64,000 nt of DNA from Oligoflexia bacterium. Lineage in GTDB: Bacteria > Bdellovibrionota > Bdellovibrionia > Bdellovibrionales > Bdellovibrionaceae. The stretch lies in NCBI GenBank assembly GCA_016861345.1, contig BOLD01000006.1:1-64000 (forward strand), read 5' to 3'. The first letter of the stretch is position 1. Each line of letters opens with the position of its first letter. Both the position numbers and the translations under genes were made by a program. Of this stretch, positions 50,904 to 59,467 are shown one piece after another. Under the pieces are notes generated by a model. The model searched no databases, was not told the DNA's origin, and saw nothing but the letters and a program-made list of their open reading frames with translations.

Positions 50904-51698
50904 TTAATTCTGCCTCTGCGCACTCATGCCTGAATTACTCTGATATCTTTTCAGACCAAGATAGAAAAAGGCGCGCACGAGAATAAAGAGAATGATGCCG
51001 CCAACAATTTCGAGCCCAAGCAGTTCCAAGCTGGGATTAGTGATCGCGCGAGCTGGAATAACACCTGCAAGTAAAATCGGAGAGAGAAAAAGAATCCACC
51101 GCAATCCAGATGCGGTGTCGATGACTGGATAGGTATTAAACGCAAGACAGATGTTGAGCAGAACAGAGTTGGCCGATTCAGTTCTTCGAAACCAAAAAGC
51201 CAGACACCCAATAAAGAGAAAAAAAGCGTAAAGTGAAAGTGTCGAGACAGCAGTTGCGAGAATCGAGTGTGCAAAAAAGAAAGGCCCATAATAAAAAGAA
51301 TAGATCACAATGCCGATCAAGCCCAGAATGACATCGCCCCAGGCGGGCAGATGAGATTTAGAGTATGAGAGAAGAAGAAAGGGAGCTCTGGGGGTTACTA
51401 GAGCGAGATCAAGACCGCCCTCATTGATTTGTTGATCAAGATTGGTGACTCCACCCAGAAAGACGTGAACGACGCCCCAGCCAATCATTAATAAAAAATT
51501 GGTGATCAGAAAAACATCTCTTGCCGGATCGAGATCTGGCTTTCCGGCAAAGAGCATGGCCCATATGCCGAGCAAGGTGAGGGCATTGTTGACCAGCATT
51601 CCTAAAACACCAGACCAAAAGTGAGCCCGTGAAGACCAATGGGTCTGAAAATGAAAGATGGCAGATTTGATGAATAAGGAATTCATTAGCCGCCCCAT
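50904..51698 (-). CDS. ABC-2 family transporter permease (ABC2_membrane_6-like), subunit 2
   Basis: The 264-residue protein has about six membrane segments and the GGLDLALVTPRAPFL region that is typical of the DUF990/ABC2_membrane_6 family. The ATG at 51698 has AGGAG nine bases upstream; a second ATG at 51686 overlaps the previous stop. It works with the permease at 51686-52471 and the ATPase at 52461-53405 as one exporter with two different membrane subunits. The substrate is unknown. Confidence 0.83.
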   Translation of the reverse strand: MGRLMNSLFIKSAIFHFQTHWSSRAHFWSGVLGMLVNNALTLLGIWAMLFAGKPDLDPARDVFLITNFLLMIGWGVVHVFLGGVTNLDQQINEGGLDLALVTPRAPFLLLSYSKSHLPAWGDVILGLIGIVIYSFYYGPFFFAHSILATAVSTLSLYAFFLFIGCLAFWFRRTESANSVLLNICLAFNTYPVIDTASGLRWILFLSPILLAGVIPARAITNPSLELLGLEIVGGIILFILVRAFFYLGLKRYQSNSGMSAQRQN

Positions 51699-52471
51699 GC
51701 TTGAAACTCCTGACGGCCTTTTTTGTAAAAATAATGAACAAGTAAACCAAGAACAGCATTGATGATGATAAATCGAAGGAACCAGTTCTCAAAAGAGGAT
51801 TGATAAAGGTATCCATACACTGCAAAGTGAGCCGGCTGGAAAAAGAGATCTGATCCTGGCAAATTAAGAAAAATACTTCTCCAGGGCTCACCGTAGTCAC
51901 TTAAGGGGCCAAAGACTCCGCCGAGGGATAAAAAAAGTTTGCTGAAAGGCAAAATAAAATATTCTGTCTGTGGATAAGAAAGTCGAAGTGCACTAAAGAG
52001 TGAGGCAAGTAAGGCCTGGGGCAGCGCGAGCAACACCAAAAGCAAAAGAGATCTGAGTAGAAACAAAAAATAGTCAGAGTACTGAATTTGGAGCAACTGA
52101 GAAAAGATCAGCAGAGTGCCCAGAAAAGCGAGGCGTCGTCCAAAGTTGGCTCCAATATTAGAGGCAATTTCTCGACCGATCCAGGAGCGGGGGCGGGCAA
52201 GAAAAAGAGCAAAGTCCTCAACTCCAGAGCTAATTGCGCGAGTGCTGATAAAACTCATAAAAAGCATTTCGGTAATGCCAACATAGAGAAAAACTGTTTC
52301 ATATGTAAAATGCGAGTGGCTTGACTGAAATCGGGACCAGACATGAGACAATAGCCAAATAAAAAAACAATAAAGTGAATAAGTAATCCCCGTGGCTTTT
52401 AAATCTGTGAAATTTTCTTTCAGTCGAAAGACCGCCAAAACAAAATAGTATCGCAAATGATTAATGGCCAT
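51686..52471 (-). CDS. ABC-2 family transporter permease, subunit 1
   Basis: From the ATG at 52471 (CAGAGGCACT upstream, eleven-base overlap with the ATPase) the protein has 261 residues and six hydrophobic segments. The family signature GVEDFALFLARPRSWIGREI, the GELD-like region of ABC2_membrane_6 partners, is seen. An upstream in-frame start at 52564 would overlap the ATPase by 104 bases and is unlikely. It makes a heterodimer with the next gene's product. Confidence 0.83.
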   Translation of the reverse strand: MAINHLRYYFVLAVFRLKENFTDLKATGITYSLYCFFIWLLSHVWSRFQSSHSHFTYETVFLYVGITEMLFMSFISTRAISSGVEDFALFLARPRSWIGREIASNIGANFGRRLAFLGTLLIFSQLLQIQYSDYFLFLLRSLLLLVLLALPQALLASLFSALRLSYPQTEYFILPFSKLFLSLGGVFGPLSDYGEPWRSIFLNLPGSDLFFQPAHFAVYGYLYQSSFENWFLRFIIINAVLGLLVHYFYKKGRQEFQAWGG

Positions 52472-53405
52472 AGTGCCTCTGAATAACCTCTTCCAGACGG
52501 ACGCCCTGAATCTGAATATCTTGCAAATAGGGCCCATAGGTTTCAGAAAAATAATCCATGACATGTGTCAAAGAAATTTTGTTCAAATCAAATTCAAAAT
52601 ATTTTTCTAACTCACTTTCAGCCGAAAGCTCTGTCAAACCAGTCAGTGGACTTGCCTTGAGCTGAGTGACTTCGCCCAAGAGAAGTTTCACTCTACGGAT
52701 ACCGGCAAGGTCGCCTTTGGCCTCTTGCAGACGACCGTCGTAAGCTTTTTGACCTTGGTTAATTAAAATACATCGATCACAAAGAGCTTCGACATCAGTC
52801 AGATCATGACTGGTTAAGAGCATGGTTGTGTTTTCATTTTTTTGCCATTCTTTCAAACTTTCGCGAAGTCTTCGTTTGGCGATAATATCAAGTCCGATCG
52901 TCGGCTCATCTAATAAGATGACCTTCGGTTTATGGATCAGGCTCGCAATGATTTCACACCGCATTCTTTCACCAAGAGAAAGTTCTCGAACTCGTTTATG
53001 AAGCAAAGCCTTTGCACCAAAAATTTCTGCAAGAAGATGAATGCGGTTTAATTGATCATTTGATGGAACAAAGTAAACCTCTGCTTGTAGCTTCAGGCAC
53101 TGGATGACGGTCATATGAAAATACAACTGCGACCTTGCGCCAAAAACTAGGCCTAGAGAAATGTTGGCCTGGGGGCTGCCAGCGGCTTGGCCAGAAATCA
53201 GGGCTTGTCCTTGATCTGGAGTTAAAATTCCACAGAGCATTTTGATCGTGGTGCTTTTGCCAGCACCGTTTGGTCCTAAGAAGGCGACAGATTCGCCAGC
53301 TAAAATCTCAAAATTCAAATCATGAACGGCTGGCTTTTCTGATGAGGGAAATTTTTTACCCAGATGAATTGCCTGGATCGCAAATTGAGAAAAAGAAGAA
53401 CTCAT
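52461..53405 (-). CDS. ABC transporter ATP-binding protein
   Basis: The protein has 314 residues from the ATG at 53405 (AAGGAAATCACT before it). Walker A is GPNGAGKST, the signature ELSLGERMRCEIIASL, Walker B VILLDEPTIGLD and the switch LLTSHDLTDVEALC. The early LGLVFGARSQLYFHM Q-loop region is typical of the DUF990-linked exporters. A C-terminal regulatory extension follows. It opens a three-gene exporter operon. Confidence 0.87.
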   Translation of the reverse strand: MSSSFSQFAIQAIHLGKKFPSSEKPAVHDLNFEILAGESVAFLGPNGAGKSTTIKMLCGILTPDQGQALISGQAAGSPQANISLGLVFGARSQLYFHMTVIQCLKLQAEVYFVPSNDQLNRIHLLAEIFGAKALLHKRVRELSLGERMRCEIIASLIHKPKVILLDEPTIGLDIIAKRRLRESLKEWQKNENTTMLLTSHDLTDVEALCDRCILINQGQKAYDGRLQEAKGDLAGIRRVKLLLGEVTQLKASPLTGLTELSAESELEKYFEFDLNKISLTHVMDYFSETYGPYLQDIQIQGVRLEEVIQRHYGH

Positions 53406-53467
53406 AGTGATTTCCTTTTCAAAAGTAGCCCGCAAATATTTTAAGTAGCGAGATAAAACTTTTTGAA

Positions 53468-54844
53468 CTAATACAACTCGTGCGAAAGAGGCCTGCGCGG
53501 AGACCGGAAGTAAGTTCGCGGAGAGAGTTCGAGCAAGTCTGAAAGCTTTGCCATGTAAACGCAGGCGAAGCGATCCACCTGATGAGCAAAGTAGCTTTCC
53601 TCGTTTCCAGAGCGCATCAGTTGGCCCCAGTGCTCGTTGTACATGGACTGCTGTACTTTGATATTGCCGCTGATTTGAGAGTCGATTTCAGAGATTTGCG
53701 TCTGAAGGGCATCAATTTTTGCATCATCAACAGAGCCGGCTTTTTCGATTTTTAAAGTCATCAGATTTGTCAGCTCATCTTCAAAGGGCTCTTTTTTCTT
53801 CATCAATGTTTCAATTTCAGTACTGACTTTTTCAGCTTTTTTGTTGGCCTGAACTTCATTTTCAAGCTCTTCGATCACCATGGCCGTTCTCCATCCGCAG
53901 TCTTTCTTTAAGCGTAAGATGTCGCCGTAGATGTGGTCCCCGATGTAAAGAATTTCGTCTCCCTCAAGGCCGAAGTCACGAGTAAATGGTTTTGCACTTC
54001 CGCCTTGGTAAACACCCGGGGTCAACTTATCATCAACATTGGTCATTGTTCCGTTCTCGGGATTGATGCGAAGGTATTTTAGATCATCATAGAAAAATCT
54101 TGGCTTCTGAGCGCTTGTAACCACGACTTCGAAAAGATCAAGCCAACTTTTATGATTTTTCAAGAATGGGTTGATGGCGTAATCAAGAAGCAGTTTTGTG
54201 TAGAAGAAATCAGAGTTGGTCACGATGAAAATCTTCTTGCCGTGTAATTTGTATTTTTCAAGTCCAGCAACAACCTCTGGATCTTTGATGATGAATCGGG
54301 CGAGATCTTTTTTCACAGCCTCTTTCAGGGACCCATCTCGGTGAGCTTCGTCTAGTGCTTGAAGGACGTCGTCTGCAATAATGGCATAATCTGGAAGTGT
54401 CAGAGTTTTGTCGTTACTTTTCAGTTCAATAATTTGAGCAATCAGTGTCGCTAAAGAAATTGAAAACGAGGTATCAATGGCCATGTAGCGATTATCGCTG
54501 AGATCAATGTAAGTGCTCTTGTATAATTTTTGCTGAGTTTTAAAATCTAGTGGCTTTAATCCGTGATGACTTGCTCGAATGGCGCTATGACGATTCAGTT
54601 TCAAAATATTTCCACGAATTCTGTCAATAACAAGACCCCGAATGGCAAGATCAAAATTAAAAGGAAGAGATTTCACAACTTCAGGGTAGCCCTTATTTTT
54701 GACCAATTTTTCTTTGATGGCCGAGTGAGATAATTTTTCGAATTCATCAGTGTAGTAACGGATCAAAGTGTGATCCATATCCAAACCAATGTAGCGAATG
54801 CGTTTCATATTCAAGGTTCGATTGACATATACTTTTGAATTCAT
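53468..54844 (-). CDS. HAD-IG family 5'-nucleotidase
   Basis: The 458-residue HAD phosphatase has motif I LDMDHTLIRY with D22 and D24, motif II IVTNSDF, and the metal loop ILYIGDHIYGDI of motif IV. This fits the cytosolic purine 5'-nucleotidase (HAD-IG) family, which cleaves IMP and GMP. A helical insertion (about 330-400, EVSTEIETLMKKKEP) is rich in Glu and Lys. A family role in purine turnover would match add at 31.6 kb. It follows the rhodanese gene by seven bases on the same strand. Confidence 0.88.
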   Translation of the reverse strand: MNSKVYVNRTLNMKRIRYIGLDMDHTLIRYYTDEFEKLSHSAIKEKLVKNKGYPEVVKSLPFNFDLAIRGLVIDRIRGNILKLNRHSAIRASHHGLKPLDFKTQQKLYKSTYIDLSDNRYMAIDTSFSISLATLIAQIIELKSNDKTLTLPDYAIIADDVLQALDEAHRDGSLKEAVKKDLARFIIKDPEVVAGLEKYKLHGKKIFIVTNSDFFYTKLLLDYAINPFLKNHKSWLDLFEVVVTSAQKPRFFYDDLKYLRINPENGTMTNVDDKLTPGVYQGGSAKPFTRDFGLEGDEILYIGDHIYGDILRLKKDCGWRTAMVIEELENEVQANKKAEKVSTEIETLMKKKEPFEDELTNLMTLKIEKAGSVDDAKIDALQTQISEIDSQISGNIKVQQSMYNEHWGQLMRSGNEESYFAHQVDRFACVYMAKLSDLLELSPRTYFRSPRRPLSHELY

Positions 54845-54851
54845 ATTTGAC

Positions 54852-55250
54852 TCAGATTTCTGTTGGAAGATGAAGTTCGGACCAAAGAAGCATGCCCCCT
54901 TTAAGATTCACAACGTTGGTGATCCCGTTCTCAATGGCATAAGCAGCAGCTCGAGCAGAACGGCCACCGCTGCGGCAAACAAAGACAATTGTTTTATCCT
55001 TGGGCAGTTCAAAAAGTCTTGCGGGGATGGTATCAAGAACCATTAATTTAGCCCCTGGAATGTGACCATCGCCTTTGTATTCTTCGGGCTGACGAACATC
55101 GATAACGATAACATCTTTGAGAACTTTATGAAGTTCACGAGGATCGACATCGAATAGATTTTCGTAATGAAGGCTTTCTTCTGCATTTTGAAATGGACTT
55201 GGACACTTTGCCATAGATTCACCATTAGATTCATGACTTTGGAATAACAT
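54852..55250 (-). CDS. rhodanese-domain sulfurtransferase
   Basis: The 132-residue single-domain protein has the catalytic Cys at C92 in VFVCRSGGRSARAA and the CDC25-like VIDVRQPEEYKGDGHIPGA. The six-residue loop CRSGGRS matches a rhodanese rather than a phosphatase. The ATG at 55250 has GGTAGGT upstream; an ATG 12 codons later is also possible. It carries persulfide sulfur, substrate unknown, and precedes the HAD nucleotidase. Confidence 0.88.
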   Translation of the reverse strand: MLFQSHESNGESMAKCPSPFQNAEESLHYENLFDVDPRELHKVLKDVIVIDVRQPEEYKGDGHIPGAKLMVLDTIPARLFELPKDKTIVFVCRSGGRSARAAAYAIENGITNVVNLKGGMLLWSELHLPTEI

Positions 55251-55331
55251 AGTACCTACCTCTCATCCTTGAGATGAAGAAGAAGAGTATCAAGGAATCA
55301 GGTCGTTTTAGTAGATGAGATTAAAGACTTT

Positions 55332-55370
55332 GCGCATTATCTATGCGCATCAACTTGGGCGCATTATCTA
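55332..55370. promoter_or_regulatory. GCGCATTATCTA direct repeats upstream of the helicase
   Basis: GCGCATTATCTA occurs at 55332-55343 and again at 55359-55370, 27 bases apart. The first copy also forms an inverted pair GCGCA/TGCGC at 55332-55348. The repeats lie between the divergent rhodanese and helicase genes, just before the helicase ATG, so they may be an operator. Confidence 0.35.
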
Positions 55371-55373
55371 AAG

Positions 55374-56663
55374 ATGCTTGGATTCTCTAATGGGGGCCTT
55401 CATATTGATTCGGTGGCCAAGAACTCAAATTTTGATCTCACTGATGAACAACAAAAAGCGATGGAGCTTCTGAACTCTGGAGAAAATATTTTTCTCACCG
55501 GCGGAGCTGGGTCAGGGAAAAGTTACGTTGTTCGGGCTTTTATGCAGGATAAGGACCCTAAAACCTTCCCGCTCTTGGCAAGTACAGGAGCTGCCGCAGT
55601 CTTGGTTGGCGGTCGAACTTTTCATAGTTTTTTTGGTTTAGGCATTATGGAGGGCGGTCCCGTTGCCACCTTCGAGCGAGCGTCAAAAGAGGGGCGAGTT
55701 CTCAAACGAATCGCTGCTGTAGAGGGTATTATCATTGATGAAATTTCGATGATTCCTTTGGCAGCTTTTGAGATTGCTGAAAAGCTATCTCGACTTGCTC
55801 GTCAGTCGAGCCTTCCTTGGGGTGGAATGAGGGTGATTATCGTTGGTGACTTCGCTCAATTGCCCCCGGTTTCTCGAGAGAGAAAAAAAGAATGGTGTTT
55901 TCGCAGTCCAACTTGGGAATCCACAGGCCTGATGAATTGTACTTTGACACACAATCAAAGAGTTCAGGAAAACGATTTTTTAGATGTTTTGGCTGACGTT
56001 CGACAGGGGCAGGTGACCTCGCGGGTAAAAACTTTTTTAGACAATCATCTTCGTGAGCATGACCAAGATGATAAGAGCACAAGATTGTTTCCGAGACGAG
56101 ATCAGTCTGAAACTCATAACAAAAATGAGCTCGAAGAGATTGGTCGTCCTTTGCATGAAATTGATTCGATCTACATTGGTGAAGCCAAGTATGTCGAAGC
56201 TCTTAAAAAAGCCTCTCCCGTTCCTGAGAAATTACTTTTAAAAGAGGGCGCTCAAGTCATGTTCTTGCAAAATGACCCGCAGAAACGTTGGGTTAATGGG
56301 ACTCGGGGAACAGTTGTGGATATTTCTGCGGATAAGATCATTGTTGAAAAAAAATCTGGTCGGGATGTCACTGTTGATAAGGCTCAGTTTTCTTATTTGA
56401 ACGCGGACGGGAATATTATCGCCTCGGTCATCAACTTTCCTTTAACATTAGCATATGCGACAACGATTCATAAATCCCAGGGCGCCACTTTGGATGATCT
56501 CTGGGTGGATTTAACCCGGCTTTGGGAGCCCGGTCAGGCCTATGTGGCGCTGAGCCGTTTAAAAAAATCCAGCGGGCTAAAACTACTGGGTTGGAGTCCT
56601 CGTTCTTTTATAGTAGACCCAGAAGTGATCTCGTTCTACCGTAGGATGGAGATAGTAAAATAA
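55374..56663 (+). CDS. PIF1-like DNA helicase
   Basis: The 429-residue SF1B helicase has motif I GGAGSGKS at 43-50, Ia TGAAAVLVGGRTFHSFFG, II IIIDEISM, III VGDFAQLPPV, IV region LTHNQRVQEN and the C-terminal YATTIHKSQGATLD and YVALSRLK (motifs V and VI). A PIF1/RecD2 helicase of this short form likely unwinds forked or G-quadruplex DNA. No mobile element surrounds it. No ribosome site is strong at 55374. Confidence 0.9.
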   Translation: MLGFSNGGLHIDSVAKNSNFDLTDEQQKAMELLNSGENIFLTGGAGSGKSYVVRAFMQDKDPKTFPLLASTGAAAVLVGGRTFHSFFGLGIMEGGPVATFERASKEGRVLKRIAAVEGIIIDEISMIPLAAFEIAEKLSRLARQSSLPWGGMRVIIVGDFAQLPPVSRERKKEWCFRSPTWESTGLMNCTLTHNQRVQENDFLDVLADVRQGQVTSRVKTFLDNHLREHDQDDKSTRLFPRRDQSETHNKNELEEIGRPLHEIDSIYIGEAKYVEALKKASPVPEKLLLKEGAQVMFLQNDPQKRWVNGTRGTVVDISADKIIVEKKSGRDVTVDKAQFSYLNADGNIIASVINFPLTLAYATTIHKSQGATLDDLWVDLTRLWEPGQAYVALSRLKKSSGLKLLGWSPRSFIVDPEVISFYRRMEIVK

Positions 56664-56685
56664 TCAGTCACCGAAGGAGTCTCGG

Positions 56686-57738
56686 ATGAGTATGACAGAG
56701 TCAAATCCAGTTGGATTAAATGGCGTTGATTATGTTGAGTTTTCAGGTCCAGATGGTAAATATCTTGAAAATCTTTTTTTGGCCTATGGATTTAAAGAAG
56801 TCGGAAAAATTCAAAATAAAAACATTAAACTTTTTCGTCAGGGCAGAATTAATTTTATTTTAAATTGTGAGCCCAATACTTTTGCGACAGACTTTGCCCA
56901 AAAACATGGTCCCTGCATTAATGCCACAGGTTTTCGTGTTCACGATGCAGAATTCGCATTTAAAACAGCAGTAGCTCGCGGAGCAAAACCCTATGATGGG
57001 AATTCTGCTCAAAGAGGGGCGACTCCATTTCCAGCCGTTTATGGAATTGGTGATTCACTGATTTATTTTGTAGATGAAAAACTATCGAAGAAACTTTATT
57101 CCCAGATTTTTTCAGTGTCGGCTCAAGATCAAAATCCAGCTGGTGCAGGATTACATGAAGTGGATCATTTTACCAACAATGTTCCTGTGGGTGAAATGCA
57201 AAAGTGGTGTGATTTTTATATCAACGTCTTTAATTTCAGAGAGACTCGGTACTTTAATATTCAAGGAAAGCTCACGGGCCTTTATTCAAAGGTAATGAGA
57301 TCTCCTTGCGGAAAATTTTCTGTTCCGATCAATGAACCTTCAGATAAAAAATCACAAATTCAAGAGTATCTGGACGAGTACAAAGGATCTGGCATTCAAC
57401 ACTTAGCCCTTCAATCGGACAATATTATTGCGACACTTGAAAAATTGAAATCTCAAAAGCTTGAGTTTTTAACTCCGCCTCCAGGGACTTATTACAAGAT
57501 GCTGAACGACCGAGTTCCCAACGTCAAAGAAGATGTTGAAAGACTACAGAGTAACGCCGTACTCGTTGACGGTGATGATCAGGGGTATTTGCTTCAGATC
57601 TTTAGTAAAAATATTATTGGCCCAATTTTCTTTGAACTGATTCAAAGACAAAATCATTCAGGATTTGGCGAGGGTAACTTTCAAGCACTTTTTGATTCAA
57701 TCGAACGCGATCAACAAGAGCGCGGATACTTAAAATAG
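56686..57738 (+). CDS. hppD: 4-hydroxyphenylpyruvate dioxygenase
   Basis: HppD turns 4-hydroxyphenylpyruvate into homogentisate with oxygen and Fe(II). The 350-residue vicinal-oxygen-chelate protein has LHEVDHFTNNVPVGEM (first His), GIQHLALQSDNI (second His) and IFFELIQRQNHSGFGEGNF (Glu ligand and the C-terminal gate helix). AAGGAG precedes the ATG. It is eight bases ahead of hmgA, and together they form the middle of tyrosine breakdown. Confidence 0.94.
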   Translation: MSMTESNPVGLNGVDYVEFSGPDGKYLENLFLAYGFKEVGKIQNKNIKLFRQGRINFILNCEPNTFATDFAQKHGPCINATGFRVHDAEFAFKTAVARGAKPYDGNSAQRGATPFPAVYGIGDSLIYFVDEKLSKKLYSQIFSVSAQDQNPAGAGLHEVDHFTNNVPVGEMQKWCDFYINVFNFRETRYFNIQGKLTGLYSKVMRSPCGKFSVPINEPSDKKSQIQEYLDEYKGSGIQHLALQSDNIIATLEKLKSQKLEFLTPPPGTYYKMLNDRVPNVKEDVERLQSNAVLVDGDDQGYLLQIFSKNIIGPIFFELIQRQNHSGFGEGNFQALFDSIERDQQERGYLK

Positions 57739-57746
57739 GACAAGAT

Positions 57747-58853
57747 ATGTTTCACTATTCTCAAGGCAAACACACAACTCAAGGGCATAAGGGAATTCCC
57801 GAAGGCCACTATGAAGAAGAAATGGGGCGAAAGGGTTTTTCTGGTCCCGTATCGCATTTGATTAAGCCTGAGCCCAGCACAAGATGGACAAGTATCGAAG
57901 GACCACTTCGTCCCCAACTATTTGATTGTGTGAAGCTTCCTCAGCAATGGGGACAGTGGCAGCGACTTCTTTACAATAACGATGTGACGATTTCTTATCT
58001 TTGGGAGAAGAAAACTCAAGGGACTGTGACAAAAGGTTTTCGAAATGCAGACGGCGAAACGCTTTACTTTGTCCACGCGGGTAAAGGCAGTGTTGTGACT
58101 GATTTTGGTTTGCTTGAATTTCGTCGTGGTCATTACATCATGATTCCGAAATGTGTGGGGCACACATTTATTTGTGAAGAGGACACTCAGTTTTTAGTGA
58201 TTGAATCAAGATCAAGTCAGTTCAGAGAGCCTGATCGAGGAATGGTCGGGCGAAATGCTTTCTATGACACTGAGGCCTTGGCTCGTCCTGATCTGCAAAA
58301 ACAAATTGATTTGAAAAAATCAAAAGCTGTCAATGTGACTGAAATGTTTGTCAAACGTAAGGATCAGCAGACTCGTTTTACCTATTCCGATTGTGTTTTT
58401 GATGCTGTTGGATGGAAGGGGGATTTCTTCCCTTTCACATTACATGTCGATGACATGATGCCAATGTTGAGCGCTCGTGTTCACCTACCACCCAGTGCTC
58501 ATGCAACTTTTGTGGCCCACAATTTTGTGATTTGCACCTTCTTGCCTCGTCCTCTTGAAAGCGACAAGGATGCTTTAAAAGTTCCCTTTTACCATCAAAA
58601 CATTGATTACGATGAAGTGCTTTTTTATCACGATGGAAATTTCTTTAGTCGAGATAATCTTCATGCGGGAATGATGTCCTTTCATCCAGCAGGATTTCCT
58701 CACGGGCCACATCCGAAGGCTGTTCAAAAAATTGATCAAAAAACTCATACTGACGAGTACGCTGTGATGATTGATACTTGGAATCCACTGAACGTGGACC
58801 CTGGTTTTGAAAAAACCGAGGTTAAAGAGTACTGGCAGTCCTGGATGAAATAA
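57747..58853 (+). CDS. hmgA: homogentisate 1,2-dioxygenase
   Basis: HmgA opens the homogentisate ring to maleylacetoacetate. The 368-residue cupin protein is the short bacterial type: FRNADGETLYFVHAGKGSV, FIMIPKCVGHTF-like YIMIPKCVGHTFICEE, LPPSAHATFVAHNFVI and SFHPAGFPHGPHP. The iron-ligand His and Glu residues sit in the last motifs. It is co-transcribed with hppD. Fumarylacetoacetase and maleylacetoacetate isomerase are not in this window. Confidence 0.88.
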   Translation: MFHYSQGKHTTQGHKGIPEGHYEEEMGRKGFSGPVSHLIKPEPSTRWTSIEGPLRPQLFDCVKLPQQWGQWQRLLYNNDVTISYLWEKKTQGTVTKGFRNADGETLYFVHAGKGSVVTDFGLLEFRRGHYIMIPKCVGHTFICEEDTQFLVIESRSSQFREPDRGMVGRNAFYDTEALARPDLQKQIDLKKSKAVNVTEMFVKRKDQQTRFTYSDCVFDAVGWKGDFFPFTLHVDDMMPMLSARVHLPPSAHATFVAHNFVICTFLPRPLESDKDALKVPFYHQNIDYDEVLFYHDGNFFSRDNLHAGMMSFHPAGFPHGPHPKAVQKIDQKTHTDEYAVMIDTWNPLNVDPGFEKTEVKEYWQSWMK

Positions 58854-59009
58854 TATTGTTACTTGTCAATACCCCTGGACCTTCATCTGGTTCAGTTTAT
58901 AGGAACATATTGTCATTCTTAAGGTTCAGTTAGGAATGCTTGTGAATATATTTCAGTCTAGTCTGATTCTAGGCGCCAATACTAGTAAGCATGAGGGGCT
59001 CGGTATAAA

Positions 59010-59453
59010 ATGTTGCTTATGGATAACGATGGTCCTTCGAGGAATCAAAATAATAATAAAAGCTTAATATCAGAGTGGAAAATGTTCTGGGAAGGCTTGG
59101 TTGGTGATACCGAGTCTGCCCATGATCAAGATCCTTTTGAAACTGGAAAACTGGAAAGTTTGACTCTTGATCAGATCAAAGCAATTACAAAAGCTCTAAG
59201 TACAGACAAAAAGAAAATCAATCAGCAGCTTGAGAAAATTAGCCAAGAAATCGAAGAGAATACAGAGAAATTAAATTCCTTAAGGCTTGTCGGAGGCGCT
59301 CAAGAAGAAACAATTGAAAGTTTGCATGAGCTGACTGATGTTGGCCAAAAGATGAGCGGACAGATTGCAAAGATTGATGCCCGCCTAAAGGCTGCCCGTC
59401 AGCGCGAAGATATCTTAAGAAAAACAGATCTGTTGAAGAAATCTGCAAAGTAA
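59010..59453 (+). CDS. coiled-coil protein of unknown function
   Basis: The 147-residue protein is cytoplasmic with no signal. After a short Asn-rich start (SRNQNNNKS), the part from about residue 55 is a long coiled coil (LSTDKKKINQQLEKISQEIEE and KIDARLKAARQREDIL). The ATG at 59010 or 59019 could start it; neither has a clear ribosome site. It is 14 bases ahead of the ATP-grasp-like gene, so they may work together. A promoter region with a repeated GGTTCAGTT lies upstream. Confidence 0.65.
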   Translation: MLLMDNDGPSRNQNNNKSLISEWKMFWEGLVGDTESAHDQDPFETGKLESLTLDQIKAITKALSTDKKKINQQLEKISQEIEENTEKLNSLRLVGGAQEETIESLHELTDVGQKMSGQIAKIDARLKAARQREDILRKTDLLKKSAK

Positions 59454-59467
59454 TTAATCATTGTTTA

